The position numbers were made by a program, and so were the translations under genes. The notes beneath the pieces are model-generated. The model saw only the letters and a program-made list of their open reading frames with translations, was not told the origin of the DNA and searched no databases. From positions 1 to 64,000 of the forward strand of contig NZ_WWER01000003.1 of assembly GCF_009857885.1 (NCBI RefSeq): a stretch of 64,000 nucleotides of DNA. Direction: 5' to 3'. The DNA comes from Pusillimonas sp. TS35 (lineage in GTDB: Bacteria; Pseudomonadota; Gammaproteobacteria; Burkholderiales; Burkholderiaceae_B). Shown in pieces: positions 9,318 to 18,172 of this stretch (positions are counted from its first letter, which is position 1; each line of letters begins with the position of its first letter).

Positions 9318-10565
9318 TTACGCCTCGACCAAGGGAGGGTCAAACACATCATCCATGTCCGGTGGAGCCTCCTGCGCCACCAGCGTCTGGCCCGCCACCA
9401 GAATCCCAATATCGACCAAGTACCCTTCCAGCTGCGCCTGCAGGGCTTCATCGTATTTATGCAGGTTCAGCCGACCCTTGCTCGTCACCTCAATCGAGAT
9501 AACCTTGCGACGCGTCAGATTGGGCGGCGGAGGGTAGTACAGGTTGATCTGTGCAGCGGTGATCGTCCAGCCCTGATCCAGCGGGTTCTCCTGGGGAAAA
9601 TTCTCGCCCAACAGATCTGTGACACATTGATACTTGCTGGCTCCCTGCGCGGTGGCCTGCAACCGCAAATCACCCTGCGGACTGAGCAACGCCAACGATT
9701 TGACCTGCAGCTGCACGAACCCGTCCTCGATGGCCTGCGGCACCTGCACGCCCAGCTTCAACGAAGACAAATCCAGTGATGGAGGACGCAAACGCTGCGC
9801 GTCGACCGATGCGGCATGAAGAATATGCTGAGCAAATGCCTCCAGCAGTGCTTGATGATATTTTGCTCCGCCTGCCACCAGGCTTCGCACTACGCCAGTG
9901 CGCGGACAATATTCCAGCGCCAACACGAAGTCTGGACTCCCGAGTCGGCGGTGCAACTCCATTCCCTCAAACTCCAACCGCAACATCGGCAGGTCTTTCA
10001 GGTGCAGCGTCAGCAGGATGTTTTGCGAGGCTCGTCGCAACACATATGGCACACCATGCTCGCCATTGCCGTGACTCCTCTGATAGAACTCACACATGGC
10101 ACCGCAGAACAAGTCTAACGCCTTGCCCGTCACATCTGGCTCGACACAGATCCCAAGGTCATGCTGCTGAGCCTTGTGCGCGTAGCGTTCGAAGAACAAG
10201 CTGTCGCAGGCTTGATCAAACAGGTGAGGATGATGAACGTGCAGCCAGAACGCTCGTTGCAAATCGCTTTGCTGGACCCGCAACATGGGCATCAGCACAT
10301 CCGCTTCGAACGCTGACACCTCAAGAATCGCCCTACGACCCGCTTCATCCGATAAGCCTGCCACCCGATGCAACTCGGCGATCAAAGCGTCACGTTTGCC
10401 AACGTCGGCCCATTGCTGCACGGCCTCCACCAGCCGCGTCGACGTCGCGGCCTCATCGTTCCAATCAAGATCGACCGGAAGGGGCAAGCCCTGATTCATC
10501 AAGAACTGCCGCAGCGTCTGGTCGACGGGCAGGTTCAGCAAAATGTTGTCGTAGGTGTGCTTCAA
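9318..10565 (-). CDS. Unrecognised protein, first gene of a two-gene island operon
   Basis: I choose the TTG at 10565, preceded by AAGGAAC at 8 to 9 bases, over the ATG at 10703, which would run through the divergent promoter region. This gives 415 residues beginning with LKHTYDNILLNLPVDQTL. It is a large soluble alpha/beta protein. A C-terminal stretch, KVISIEVTSKGRLNLHKYDE, reads like a well-conserved strand-turn motif. There is no signal peptide, transmembrane helix, Walker motif or obvious nuclease signature. It is coupled to the zinc-finger gene downstream (gap 3 bases). Function unknown; the XRE/ImmA neighbours suggest a regulated stress or defence role. Confidence 0.55.
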   Translation of the reverse strand: MKHTYDNILLNLPVDQTLRQFLMNQGLPLPVDLDWNDEAATSTRLVEAVQQWADVGKRDALIAELHRVAGLSDEAGRRAILEVSAFEADVLMPMLRVQQSDLQRAFWLHVHHPHLFDQACDSLFFERYAHKAQQHDLGICVEPDVTGKALDLFCGAMCEFYQRSHGNGEHGVPYVLRRASQNILLTLHLKDLPMLRLEFEGMELHRRLGSPDFVLALEYCPRTGVVRSLVAGGAKYHQALLEAFAQHILHAASVDAQRLRPPSLDLSSLKLGVQVPQAIEDGFVQLQVKSLALLSPQGDLRLQATAQGASKYQCVTDLLGENFPQENPLDQGWTITAAQINLYYPPPPNLTRRKVISIEVTSKGRLNLHKYDEALQAQLEGYLVDIGILVAGQTLVAQEAPPDMDDVFDPPLVEA

Positions 10566-10787
10566 GGGTAAGTTCCTTTTTAACAGCGTGTTGCGTGCAA
10601 CTCGGTAGCCACGAGTGTGCACATGGGGAGACAAACGGTCCGTGTAAGTAAAGTAGCGAGATACAGATGAAATTGTATCAACAGAATTTCTCTTGGCAAT
10701 CAAAAAAGGTATTGGTAGGGCATGTGAGTATCGAACTGCTATACTTAATGGCTTTTCTCACCCACATCATTGTTTAGGAGGCTCGCC

Positions 10788-11138
10788 ATGGCGACCGCGT
10801 TTGGCGCACGATTAAGACAATTTCGTGAGGCCAAGGGGTTGACGCTGCAGCAGGTTGCAGATGCTGTCGGCTGCACCAAGGCCTACATATGGGAACTAGA
10901 AAAGCGCGAGGGGCAGCGCCCGACCGCTGAACGGTTAAACGCTATTGCAAAAAAGCTTGGCGTTACCCTTCCCGACCTTCTCGGAGAGACCGCGGAGGGC
11001 GTGACACAGGCCACGCCCGAGGACGTCGTGTTCTTTCGCAACTATGTCGGCTTGTCTGATGAGGACAAGGATCGATATCAACAGGCGCTGCAACTGATGT
11101 TTCCTGATAGAAAAAACGATCAGAAGTCACGCTCATGA
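10788..11138 (+). CDS. XRE-family helix-turn-helix regulator
   Basis: This 116-residue protein has an N-terminal Cro/CI-type helix-turn-helix at about residues 5-60. Its recognition region reads LTLQQVADAVGCTKAYIWELEKRE, split here by the turn AVGCTK. The start at 10788 follows a strong AGGAGG; the longer 10770 frame has no site. Its stop overlaps the start of the ImmA/IrrE gene (ATGA), so the pair is translationally coupled. In comparable pairs (ImmR/ImmA of ICEBs1) the regulator represses neighbouring mobile or stress genes until the protease cleaves it. The 220-bp divergent gap to the two-gene operon is the natural target. Confidence 0.85.
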   Translation: MATAFGARLRQFREAKGLTLQQVADAVGCTKAYIWELEKREGQRPTAERLNAIAKKLGVTLPDLLGETAEGVTQATPEDVVFFRNYVGLSDEDKDRYQQALQLMFPDRKNDQKSRS

Positions 11139-12049
11139 CCGTACCGTCGCCTCATATCGCCGCACGCAACATCATCACGTGGCTACGCGCAGGAACCGGA
11201 GATCCATCGCTCGCCCGCATTGATCTGGACTTGGTGCGGCAAGCTCTACCTGGCTCACCGCTGTGCAAGGACGTTCGAGAAATCACGAACCCAGTACCGT
11301 TTGACGCAAAAGGCTTTGAAGGCATATTGTCGCGCGACCCCGGTGACCCACAGCGTTGGGGCATTATGTACAACGGTACGGCTCGCCCGGAGCGACAGCG
11401 TTTCACCATTGCCCACGAAATTGGTCATCTGGTTTTGCACCGCCACCAACAGGCGGCCTTTCAATGCAGCAAGCAAGAAGTGCATTACAGCCCGGAAGAT
11501 GCCAAGCAAATGGAGCGCGAGGCCGACAACTTTGCGGCCAACCTGCTCATGCCGGGGGACCGGGTGTCAGTACTGCTCGACGGCCCCGATACGGATTTCT
11601 ACCGTCTCAGCGAGGCGGCGACCGAGTTTGGTGTGTCGCTAGAAGCTATGTGCTTACGGTTCGTGAAGTACACACAACAACGAGTGATTTTCGTCCATTG
11701 GGACAACGGCTTTCTGAACTACCAATGGCGCAGCCAATCAGCCGTTCGAACCCGCACCTACCTCAAGGGTAAAGCCAGTACTGTAGAACAGGCGGATTTC
11801 CCGGATACGCTGGCGGCGAACGAAAGTCTCGGACAAGCATGGCCCGGGGAAATTTTACCTGCCAGGCTCTGGTGCCAGACCGAATCACCTGCTATGAAAG
11901 TGCGCGAATGCAAACATAGCTTCCAAGATCGGGATCGCGTCCTGACGATGCTATTTTTTGAAGCCGCGGAACCATCAAAATGGAAAACCGAGTGGGAGAG
12001 TGAATACTCCACGGATGCACTCGATCAGTTCTCAAAAATTAAATTTTAA
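11135..12049 (+). CDS. ImmA/IrrE-family metallopeptidase
   Basis: This 304-residue protein has the zinc-protease motif HEIGH at residues 94-98 within FTIAHEIGHLVLH. A downstream acidic segment, KQMEREADNFAANLLMP, supplies the third zinc ligand and the helix typical of the family. These proteases cleave the XRE repressor encoded next to them when stress or DNA damage is sensed. The C-terminal 130 residues are less conserved and may sense the signal. The gene overlaps the regulator by 4 bases and converges on the ApeA-like gene, leaving 40 bases between stops. Confidence 0.85.
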   Translation: MTVPSPHIAARNIITWLRAGTGDPSLARIDLDLVRQALPGSPLCKDVREITNPVPFDAKGFEGILSRDPGDPQRWGIMYNGTARPERQRFTIAHEIGHLVLHRHQQAAFQCSKQEVHYSPEDAKQMEREADNFAANLLMPGDRVSVLLDGPDTDFYRLSEAATEFGVSLEAMCLRFVKYTQQRVIFVHWDNGFLNYQWRSQSAVRTRTYLKGKASTVEQADFPDTLAANESLGQAWPGEILPARLWCQTESPAMKVRECKHSFQDRDRVLTMLFFEAAEPSKWKTEWESEYSTDALDQFSKIKF

Positions 12050-12089
12050 TAAATACCCCTCGGTCGGAGACTATTTTAACTTTGAGCAT

Positions 12090-13562
12090 TTATTTTTTTT
12101 TGCTGGTAAGTAGTAATTGTGTCGCATGTTCAGAATAGCCGCTCAAATACCTACAGAACCAGTGCCTCGCAGTGTGGGACCTACTCTTCCAAGCTGCACC
12201 GTCCCATCCGCAGTCAATAAGCTCCGCTACACCAAAAATGAACTCCAGGGTCTCGGTAAGAAACACGGTATACGGTTCAATTACTGAATAGTCAAAGCTA
12301 CGCCCACCGCCTCCATGAACGAAATGGTTGCGACACTGAACGGCGATCTGCACCACCTCATCAAGATCGGCGAGTATAAACCGGGATTTCACCACGTCTG
12401 CACGTATCAGGATTTTCTTACGTAATGAAAGCTGGCCAACCCGCTTCAGCGCCCGGATTGCCTCGTTACGATCATCGGTGTTTGGGAGCTCCTTCAGTGC
12501 GGTGACGCTCTCTTTGCAAACACGAGCGAGCTCTGGAGCAATTGCCGCTGTGCCATTGCTGACGCGTAAGTCGAACATATTAGCTGCAGCGATCAGCCGA
12601 TCAACATCAAAGTGATTTCCACGCTCGCGGCATGAGTGGAACCTAGAGCGGGCCACCTTTTGGGCGGACGACTCTTGCCACCACGACGAAAGCGAGTTTG
12701 CGAACTCGTCCGGGCGCCGTATTGCATCTAAGGGCATATCGCGAAATGAAGGTTCGTCTGTTTCGGCTTCTGAATGTTCCACGGACGGCGCGAGACTCCA
12801 GTACAACGATAAGGGCAGATCCCGCTCGTTGGCCCCGTCGACCTTAATCTGAATGTCGCTAACACTCTGTGTGCGACCCGCGACAAGACTGAAGAAACGC
12901 AGTAACCTTGTAACGGATCCTATGCAAGAAGTTAATTCTTCTGGTTCAGAAAAATCAATGCTCAACATCAACCGACTACCTAGACGGATTCCTTCGGATG
13001 ATCCCATGTCGAAGCTCGGCCAGTGCTGCACGTTAATGCATCCATCTGTGACTTCGACTTTTAATAAATCAGTTCTCCCTGCGAAGTAAGCAAGCTTTGG
13101 TTTAGGCCCATGAGGGACTTGTCGATCGCCGATACTTTTAGGAATCATGTCCAAAACTTGCGCAGGGCAGTCATAGACAACTCCGTAAGAATCAAAATCA
13201 TCGAAGATTTTGGAGACGTCGGTGATCGAAAAATATATGCTCGAGATTTTGTCGTTTTTCGGGTCAAACAGCCTATTACCTATCACCACAAAGTGGGGAA
13301 ATAGGTTCCATGAATAACTGCTGTTCCCACGTGAATCAAACCGCTCGTTTGGCTCAGCTCCGCCGACACAATCGAGGCAGCTTACAAAATTGAAGTCATG
13401 GAACTTTCCATACAGTTCCCTCGGAGCGCTGCAGTGAACCGGCTTATCTTCAGTCCGCAATTTAAGGAGCGATCGCGCCGCGTCTAGGTGAAGCTCACCA
13501 AAAACATTCGTCCCATGAAAATCGAATGAACCTAGATGCGGATTGGATGGTTCGAAGATCAT
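12090..13562 (-). CDS. ApeA-like HEPN-domain protein (candidate abortive-infection factor)
   Basis: This is a 490-residue protein. The N-terminal 300 residues resemble the ApeA N-terminal beta-rich domain, beginning with GSFDFHGTNVFGELHLD and containing NPHLGSFDF-type turns. The C-terminal third is helical with a HEPN RNase signature R-x4-H, seen as RNHFVH near residue 410. ApeA is known as a single-gene antiphage protein whose HEPN nuclease stops phage growth. The match here is by remembered pattern. It stands alone on its strand, next to the XRE/ImmA module, inside the island. Alternative: an uncharacterised HEPN protein outside the ApeA family. Confidence 0.65.
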   Translation of the reverse strand: MIFEPSNPHLGSFDFHGTNVFGELHLDAARSLLKLRTEDKPVHCSAPRELYGKFHDFNFVSCLDCVGGAEPNERFDSRGNSSYSWNLFPHFVVIGNRLFDPKNDKISSIYFSITDVSKIFDDFDSYGVVYDCPAQVLDMIPKSIGDRQVPHGPKPKLAYFAGRTDLLKVEVTDGCINVQHWPSFDMGSSEGIRLGSRLMLSIDFSEPEELTSCIGSVTRLLRFFSLVAGRTQSVSDIQIKVDGANERDLPLSLYWSLAPSVEHSEAETDEPSFRDMPLDAIRRPDEFANSLSSWWQESSAQKVARSRFHSCRERGNHFDVDRLIAAANMFDLRVSNGTAAIAPELARVCKESVTALKELPNTDDRNEAIRALKRVGQLSLRKKILIRADVVKSRFILADLDEVVQIAVQCRNHFVHGGGGRSFDYSVIEPYTVFLTETLEFIFGVAELIDCGWDGAAWKSRSHTARHWFCRYLSGYSEHATQLLLTSKKK

Positions 13563-13703
13563 ATATTAAGGCCCCGGAAAACTTGCTCTGTGCGCCAATC
13601 GGCCACGTGAAAGCTGATCGAATAAGGATCTCCGCACAAACCCGTTACTGTACGTAACCTTTGACCATAGCATAGCAAGTGTTCCCTCTTTGGAGTGCTT
13701 GCC

Positions 13704-13919
13704 ATGCCACAACCGAACTCAATCTACTGCCCTGCGAACCAAGATCAACCTCGGCACCCGTATCAAGAAGTCGCTGATCTGCTAGCGGCAGCACTGCTGC
13801 GCCTTCATGCCAAATGTGGTGTGTCCGCTACAAGCGACACAGACACAGTTCCTCTTGGCTTCTGGCCGCCACCGAGCGTTACTACGAACCCCGACGATGC
13901 AAACGGAGTTCAGTCATGA
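13704..13919 (+). CDS. Small protein leading a serine-recombinase cassette
   Basis: A 71-residue product starts at 13704 with GGAG eight bases upstream; the ATG nine bases earlier has no such spacing. It begins MPQPNSIYCPANQDQP and includes HPYQEVADLLAAALLRL. I have seen similar short proteins directly before DUF2924 and recombinase genes, but no function is known to me. Its TGA overlaps the next ATG, the first of four successive overlaps. Confidence 0.6.
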   Translation: MPQPNSIYCPANQDQPRHPYQEVADLLAAALLRLHAKCGVSATSDTDTVPLGFWPPPSVTTNPDDANGVQS

Positions 13920-14389
13920 CGACACACGCAACAACCGCAAACCAGGCATCGGTCGCAGCTCGCATCGCGCAGCTACCCGACCTGCCCATGGAAAATCTTT
14001 GGTCGCTTTGGGATGATCATTTTGATGAACGTCCTGGCAACCACCACCGCACCTGGCTGGAAAGCCGTCTGGCCTACAGAATCCAGGAGCGGGCCTTTGG
14101 TGGCCTGAAACCCTCCACGCGCCGCAAACTGGAGCAGATCGGTGAGACCGGACTCCTGCCTTCTCGCCTGCAGCGCGACGCCGACCAGTTGCTTCCGGGC
14201 ACAGTTCTGACGCGGACCTACGATGACGTCGAGCACCGTGTCTTGGTGCGCGGTGCCCGGGATTTCGAATACCAAGGGCAGCGATTCAAGAGCCTGTCTG
14301 CTGTCGCCCGAGCCATCACGGGATCCAGCTGGTCGGGGCCGGTATTTTTTGGCCTCAAAGCGCCGTCGCGTAGAAGGGAGACGGAGTGA
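13916..14389 (+). CDS. DUF2924 protein
   Basis: This 157-residue protein matches DUF2924. It opens with a helical domain (ARIAQLPDLPMENLWSLWDDHF, RTWLESRLAYRIQERAFGGL) and continues into a small C-terminal module with LLPGTVLTRTYDDVEHRVLV and ITGSSWSGPVFFGL. The second part resembles a DNA-binding beta-hairpin fold seen beside large serine recombinases. The ATG at 13916 is chosen because it overlaps the stop of the preceding gene, and upstream in-frame codons lie in other coding sequence. DUF2924 is nearly always found with the recombinase that follows, and probably helps it. Confidence 0.8.
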   Translation: MTTHATTANQASVAARIAQLPDLPMENLWSLWDDHFDERPGNHHRTWLESRLAYRIQERAFGGLKPSTRRKLEQIGETGLLPSRLQRDADQLLPGTVLTRTYDDVEHRVLVRGARDFEYQGQRFKSLSAVARAITGSSWSGPVFFGLKAPSRRRETE

Positions 14390-15798
14390 TGACACCGCGC
14401 AAGAACGTTCTGCCGGCCACGGCAACCATCCCGAAACGCCGCTGCGCCGTCTACACCCGCAAGTCCACCGACGAAGGGCTCGACCAAGAATACAACAGCC
14501 TCGAAGCACAACGTGATGCCGGCCTCGCTTACATCGCCAGCCAGCGCCACGAGGGCTGGGTTGCCGTAAACGATACCTACGACGATGGCGGATTCTCCGG
14601 GGGAAGTATGGATCGCCCCGCCCTCAAACGGCTCATGACCGACATTGAAGCAGGCCGCATTGACATCGTGGTGGTCTACAAGATCGACCGCTTGACTCGA
14701 AGCCTGCCGGATTTTGCCCGACTGATCGAAGTGTTTGATCGCACCGGCGTGTCGTTCGTCTCGGTCACGCAGCAATTCAATACCACCACCAGCATGGGGC
14801 GATTGACCCTGAACATTCTGTTGTCCTTTGCTCAGTTCGAGCGTGAGGTCACCGGCGAACGGATTCGGGACAAGATCGCTGCGAGTAAAGCTAAGGGCAT
14901 GTGGATGGGCGGCGTCCCACCCCTTGGGTACGATGTCGTCAACCGCAAGCTCATCGTCAACGAACCAGAGGCGACACTCGTGCGGGATATCTTCCGTCGC
15001 TACGCCGAACACGGATCATCTGCCCAACTGGTACGGGAGCTCGGAATCGAAGGCCACACCACTAAGTCATGGACGACACAGACCGGCGTGCATCGTGCCG
15101 GTCGCCCCATAGACCAGCAGTACTTATTTCACCTGCTTCGCAATCGGCTGTACTTGGGCGAGATGACGCATAAGGGCGAAACCTATCCCGGGCAGCACGC
15201 GGCCATCGTTTCCGACACTCTGTGGGCGGCCGCACATGCCTTTATCGCGCGCCGCAAGCAAGGACCGCGCGAGCGATACGGCGAACACCCTGCGTTGCTG
15301 GCGGGTCTGCTCTACGCACCCGATGGTCAACGTATGTTGCCCACCTACACGCGAAAGAAAAATGGGCGTATGTACCGGTACTACGTGCCCTATCAGCACA
15401 AACGTCGCCATGCTGGTGCAACACTCAAACCGGGGACGCAGGATCTTGGACCGCTACCAGCCGCCGATCTCGAAACCGCCGTCCTGGAGCAGATCCAGTC
15501 GACACTGCAAACGCCCGAAATGCTGGTCAGCGTATGGCAGTCTTGCCGACGGCATTCCGAGGCAACCGATTTGGATGAAGCGCAGGTGGTCGTTGCCATG
15601 CGCAACATCAGCAAGGTGTGGGATCAGCTGTTTCCTGCGGAACAGCAGCGCATTGCCAAACTGCTGATTGATCGCGTGCAGCTCCATGACCAGGGGCTTG
15701 ATATCCATTGGCGCAACGATGCATGGATTGGCTTTTCACCAGAGGTCACGGGTCATCCTTTGGTCGAAGAATTTCGTGAGGTGGAGGCGGAGGTATGA
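14389..15798 (+). CDS. Large serine recombinase (resolvase/invertase superfamily)
   Basis: About 469 residues. The N-terminal catalytic domain shows the nucleophile Ser in YTRKST, the helper Arg block VYKIDRLTRSLPDF and the E-helix sequence GRLTLNILLSFAQFERE. A recombinase domain follows (about 180-290, GGVPPLGYDV onward). The zinc-ribbon region, usually with CxxC pairs, is altered: LLYAPDGQRMLPTYTRK keeps the fold pattern but lacks the cysteines. The start can be GTG 14386 or ATG 14389. Such enzymes integrate and excise elements with no host factor. It overlaps both neighbours by 1 to 4 bases, so it is made in step with them. Confidence 0.9.
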   Translation: MTPRKNVLPATATIPKRRCAVYTRKSTDEGLDQEYNSLEAQRDAGLAYIASQRHEGWVAVNDTYDDGGFSGGSMDRPALKRLMTDIEAGRIDIVVVYKIDRLTRSLPDFARLIEVFDRTGVSFVSVTQQFNTTTSMGRLTLNILLSFAQFEREVTGERIRDKIAASKAKGMWMGGVPPLGYDVVNRKLIVNEPEATLVRDIFRRYAEHGSSAQLVRELGIEGHTTKSWTTQTGVHRAGRPIDQQYLFHLLRNRLYLGEMTHKGETYPGQHAAIVSDTLWAAAHAFIARRKQGPRERYGEHPALLAGLLYAPDGQRMLPTYTRKKNGRMYRYYVPYQHKRRHAGATLKPGTQDLGPLPAADLETAVLEQIQSTLQTPEMLVSVWQSCRRHSEATDLDEAQVVVAMRNISKVWDQLFPAEQQRIAKLLIDRVQLHDQGLDIHWRNDAWIGFSPEVTGHPLVEEFREVEAEV

Positions 15799-16271
15799 AA
15801 TCCGATCCATCATCCAACCCCCGCCTGCAGGCCGTGCGCATCGATCCGGCGGGCCAGGCACGCAGCTATGTTGATAGCCAGCAGCGCGTAACGGTCGTAC
15901 CCTTGACCATTCACCGCCGGCAACAGCGAAAAGTTCTCACCCCGCCGGCTGAAACCGAATCGGCACTGGCTTACGGTGGTCTGGATATCGCCATGGTCAA
16001 GACGCTGGGCAAGGCGTTCTACTGGCAAAAGCTACTCGATCGTGGCCAGTACCGTACCGTCACAGAGCTGGCCAGAGCGTTGCGACTAGAACCCGGATGG
16101 GTCGCGGAGGTGTTACGAATGACGCTGCTTGCTCCCGAGATTGTCGAGGCCATCTTGGAGGGGCGCCAACCTCGGCATTTAAACTTGCATGCGCTGCGGG
16201 GCCGAAACATCGACTGGCCACGCGACTGGACGGAACAACAAAGAGCCCTATACGCGACCACCGATGCTTGA
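15795..16271 (+). CDS. Recombinase-associated helix-turn-helix protein
   Basis: This 158-residue protein starts at an ATGA overlap with the recombinase gene. The C-terminal half has a helix-turn-helix-like segment, YRTVTELARALRLEPGWVAE, followed by a helix, VLRMTLLAPEIVEAILEG. The N-terminal half is basic and beta-rich. It fits the hypothetical gene usually found after this recombinase type, possibly a directionality or regulatory factor. That role is inference. Confidence 0.65.
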   Translation: MKSDPSSNPRLQAVRIDPAGQARSYVDSQQRVTVVPLTIHRRQQRKVLTPPAETESALAYGGLDIAMVKTLGKAFYWQKLLDRGQYRTVTELARALRLEPGWVAEVLRMTLLAPEIVEAILEGRQPRHLNLHALRGRNIDWPRDWTEQQRALYATTDA

Positions 16272-16761
16272 CATTACTACCTACACGACCGAGGAGCTAT
16301 TGCAGCTTCACACCGCCGTCAATCATGAGCTTCAACAACGAGCTGTGCTCCGCACCCGGAACAATTTCGTTGGCGATTATGCAGAATGGCTTGTTGCAGA
16401 CCGGCTAAATTTGCAGTTGAGCGCCAACTCAATGAAAGGCTATGACGCCACCGATTCGGACGGCCTTCGCTACCAAATAAAGGGACGCAGAACATCGGCG
16501 ACAAATAAATCCCGCAAGCTCGGCGTCATCCGTGACTTGGATGCTCATCAATTCGATGTATTGGTCGCCGTTGTTTTCGATGAAAGCTGGGCGCTTATCT
16601 CGGCGTTCAAGATTCCATACGAGACAGTGAAAGACCTCGCCAGATTCAGCACACATCAAAACGGGCACCTGCTTCGCGCGCGGCCCAGCCTCCTGAATCA
16701 CCCGGATGTCACAGACCTCCGGAGGCTTTTAACAGAACAGGTGACGGCAAAGCCAACGTAA
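16264..16761 (+). CDS. DUF6998-like protein with PD-(D/E)XK-type motif
   Basis: The ATG at 16264 overlaps the preceding stop by 8 bases, giving 165 residues. Residues about 35-80 hold GDYAEWLVADRL, GYDATDSDG and YQIKGRR. This is an E...D...Q-x-K spacing that matches a PD-(D/E)XK nuclease core in its Q/K variant. That fold is common in restriction enzymes and in DUF6998-type proteins. The last gene of the five-gene operon, it may be cargo such as a defence nuclease. Without a structural match this stays a motif-level call. Confidence 0.55.
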   Translation: MLDITTYTTEELLQLHTAVNHELQQRAVLRTRNNFVGDYAEWLVADRLNLQLSANSMKGYDATDSDGLRYQIKGRRTSATNKSRKLGVIRDLDAHQFDVLVAVVFDESWALISAFKIPYETVKDLARFSTHQNGHLLRARPSLLNHPDVTDLRRLLTEQVTAKPT

Positions 16762-16872
16762 AGCGCTTTCAGCCCTGGGACAAAAATGGCACTGACCGGC
16801 TCCGTGAGAATGGCTGTTGGCAAGGCCACGCGGATAGCTTTCCGATTACGTAAACCGCTGCTGCATTCGCCG

Positions 16873-17124
16873 TCAATTACAGAACGTCTGATTTCCCACA
16901 GAGTGGCAACGCGTGCCGTCCGAGCCCAGCGTAGTGTTGCCGAAGTGCTGGTAATTCGTGCCGTTAGAGCCGAAAGTTGTGTCGCCTATGCGGTTATGGC
17001 GGGAACCATCAGAACCCCGCGTGGCACTTCCGGACTGGTATTGCCGCGAACCGTCTGACCCGTAGGTTGTATCACCGATCCTGTTGTAGCTTTGGCCACT
17101 GTTTCTATAACCTGGGGCGAACAC
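16873..17124 (-). pseudogene. Short repeat protein, N-terminal part lost
   Basis: The 83-residue frame is made of 14-residue units based on GDTTYGSDGSR, with about five copies (TTYGSDG, ATRGSDG, TTFGSNG, TTLGSDG and a final NQTFC). Small secreted proteins with this repeat normally start with a signal peptide. Here the reading frame is cut at about 17125, where a phage antirepressor fragment begins on the other strand. Confidence 0.5.
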
Positions 17125-17690
17125 AGCGAGCCAACCACGTCAACGAGTCAGGCCTCTATGCGCTCATCCTCGGCAGCACGAAAGACGCCGCAAAACGCTT
17201 CAAGCGCTGGGTGACGAGCGACGTATTGCCCACCATCCGAAAGACAGGTCAATACACAGTCGCTCCCGCTGCATCGTCTCTGCCCTCGCCCACGCAGGAC
17301 CAAGTGCGAGCGCTGCTCTTGATCGGTGATGCTGTGGCGAAGGTGCCAGGGGTGAAGGTGGGCATTGCGATGGCCGCGACACTCACTTGCATCCATGAGA
17401 ACACGGGCCTTGCCATCGAGACCCTGCGTCGAGCGTTACCTGCGAATGAGGAGCCCATCTGCTGCATGAACGCCACGCAGGTCGGAGCACTGCTCGGCCT
17501 GTCTGCAAAAGCCACCAACTTGCGCCTTGCCACCTTTGGTCTTCAGGTACGCAACAGTCGCGATGAGTGGGAACTCACCGACGAGGGGCTGGAATGGGCC
17601 GAGGCGCTGCCGTTCTCACGTCGAGGCCATAGCGGCTATCAGATTCTCTGGAGCCCAGCCGTCGCAGACTACTTGCGTGAGGTGGCGTAA
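17125..17690 (+). pseudogene. Phage antirepressor (BRO-N type), N-terminally truncated
   Basis: From about 17125 the frame reads VNESGLYALILGS...AAKRFKRWVTSDVLPTIRK, the second half of a BRO-N domain as in phage antirepressors. A helical C-terminal region with a winged-helix-like end (MNATQVGALLGLSAKATN) follows. The reading continues upstream to 16977, but that part is antisense to the repeat protein and is not native. BRO-N proteins bind DNA or other repressors during phage induction. The first half, including the start, is missing. Confidence 0.7.
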
Positions 17691-18172
17691 TGGCTATGCC
17701 CATTATTAGCGCCGAGGAGCGCATGAAGGAAAAGCGAGGGGTCAAGATCGGTCTATTCGGTCGCCCCGGTATCGGCAAAACCACGTTGCTTAAAACCATG
17801 CCCACCGATCGCACGCTCTTTGTCGATGTCGAGGCCGGCGACCTGGCCGTACTGGACTGGCCGGGCGACACCCTGCGCCCCAAGACGTGGCCCGAGTTCC
17901 GCGACTTGGCGGTGTTCTTAGCTGGCCCCAACCCGGCCCTGCCTGCTGAGGCACCGTTCTCTAAGGCGCACTTCGAGCATGTCTGCCAGCAGTACGGCGA
18001 ACCCGCGCAGCTCGACAAATACGACACGTTCTTTGTCGACTCGATCACGCGAGTGCCCCCAAAGGGCAGTAGCGGTGGTGGCCAGTCTGGAGCTCCGGTG
18101 CAAACACAGCCTGCACCACCTACCGCCGCCGTTGGGCAAAGCCCCGTACAAGCATGGCAAAACAGGTCGTAA
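17690..18172 (+). pseudogene. Phage Sak4-like ATPase, C-terminally truncated
   Basis: The frame starts at the stop of the antirepressor and reads KIGLFGRPGIGKTTLLKTM (Walker A) and DTFFVDSIT (Walker B), as in phage RecA-like Sak4/AAA_24 single-strand annealing or nucleotide-binding proteins. After FVDSITRV the sequence changes to a Pro/Gly/Gln-rich tail, PPKGSSGGGQSGAPVQTQP, typical of another phage protein's C-terminus. This indicates an internal deletion fusing two genes. Intact family members have about 220 to 300 residues. Confidence 0.65.
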
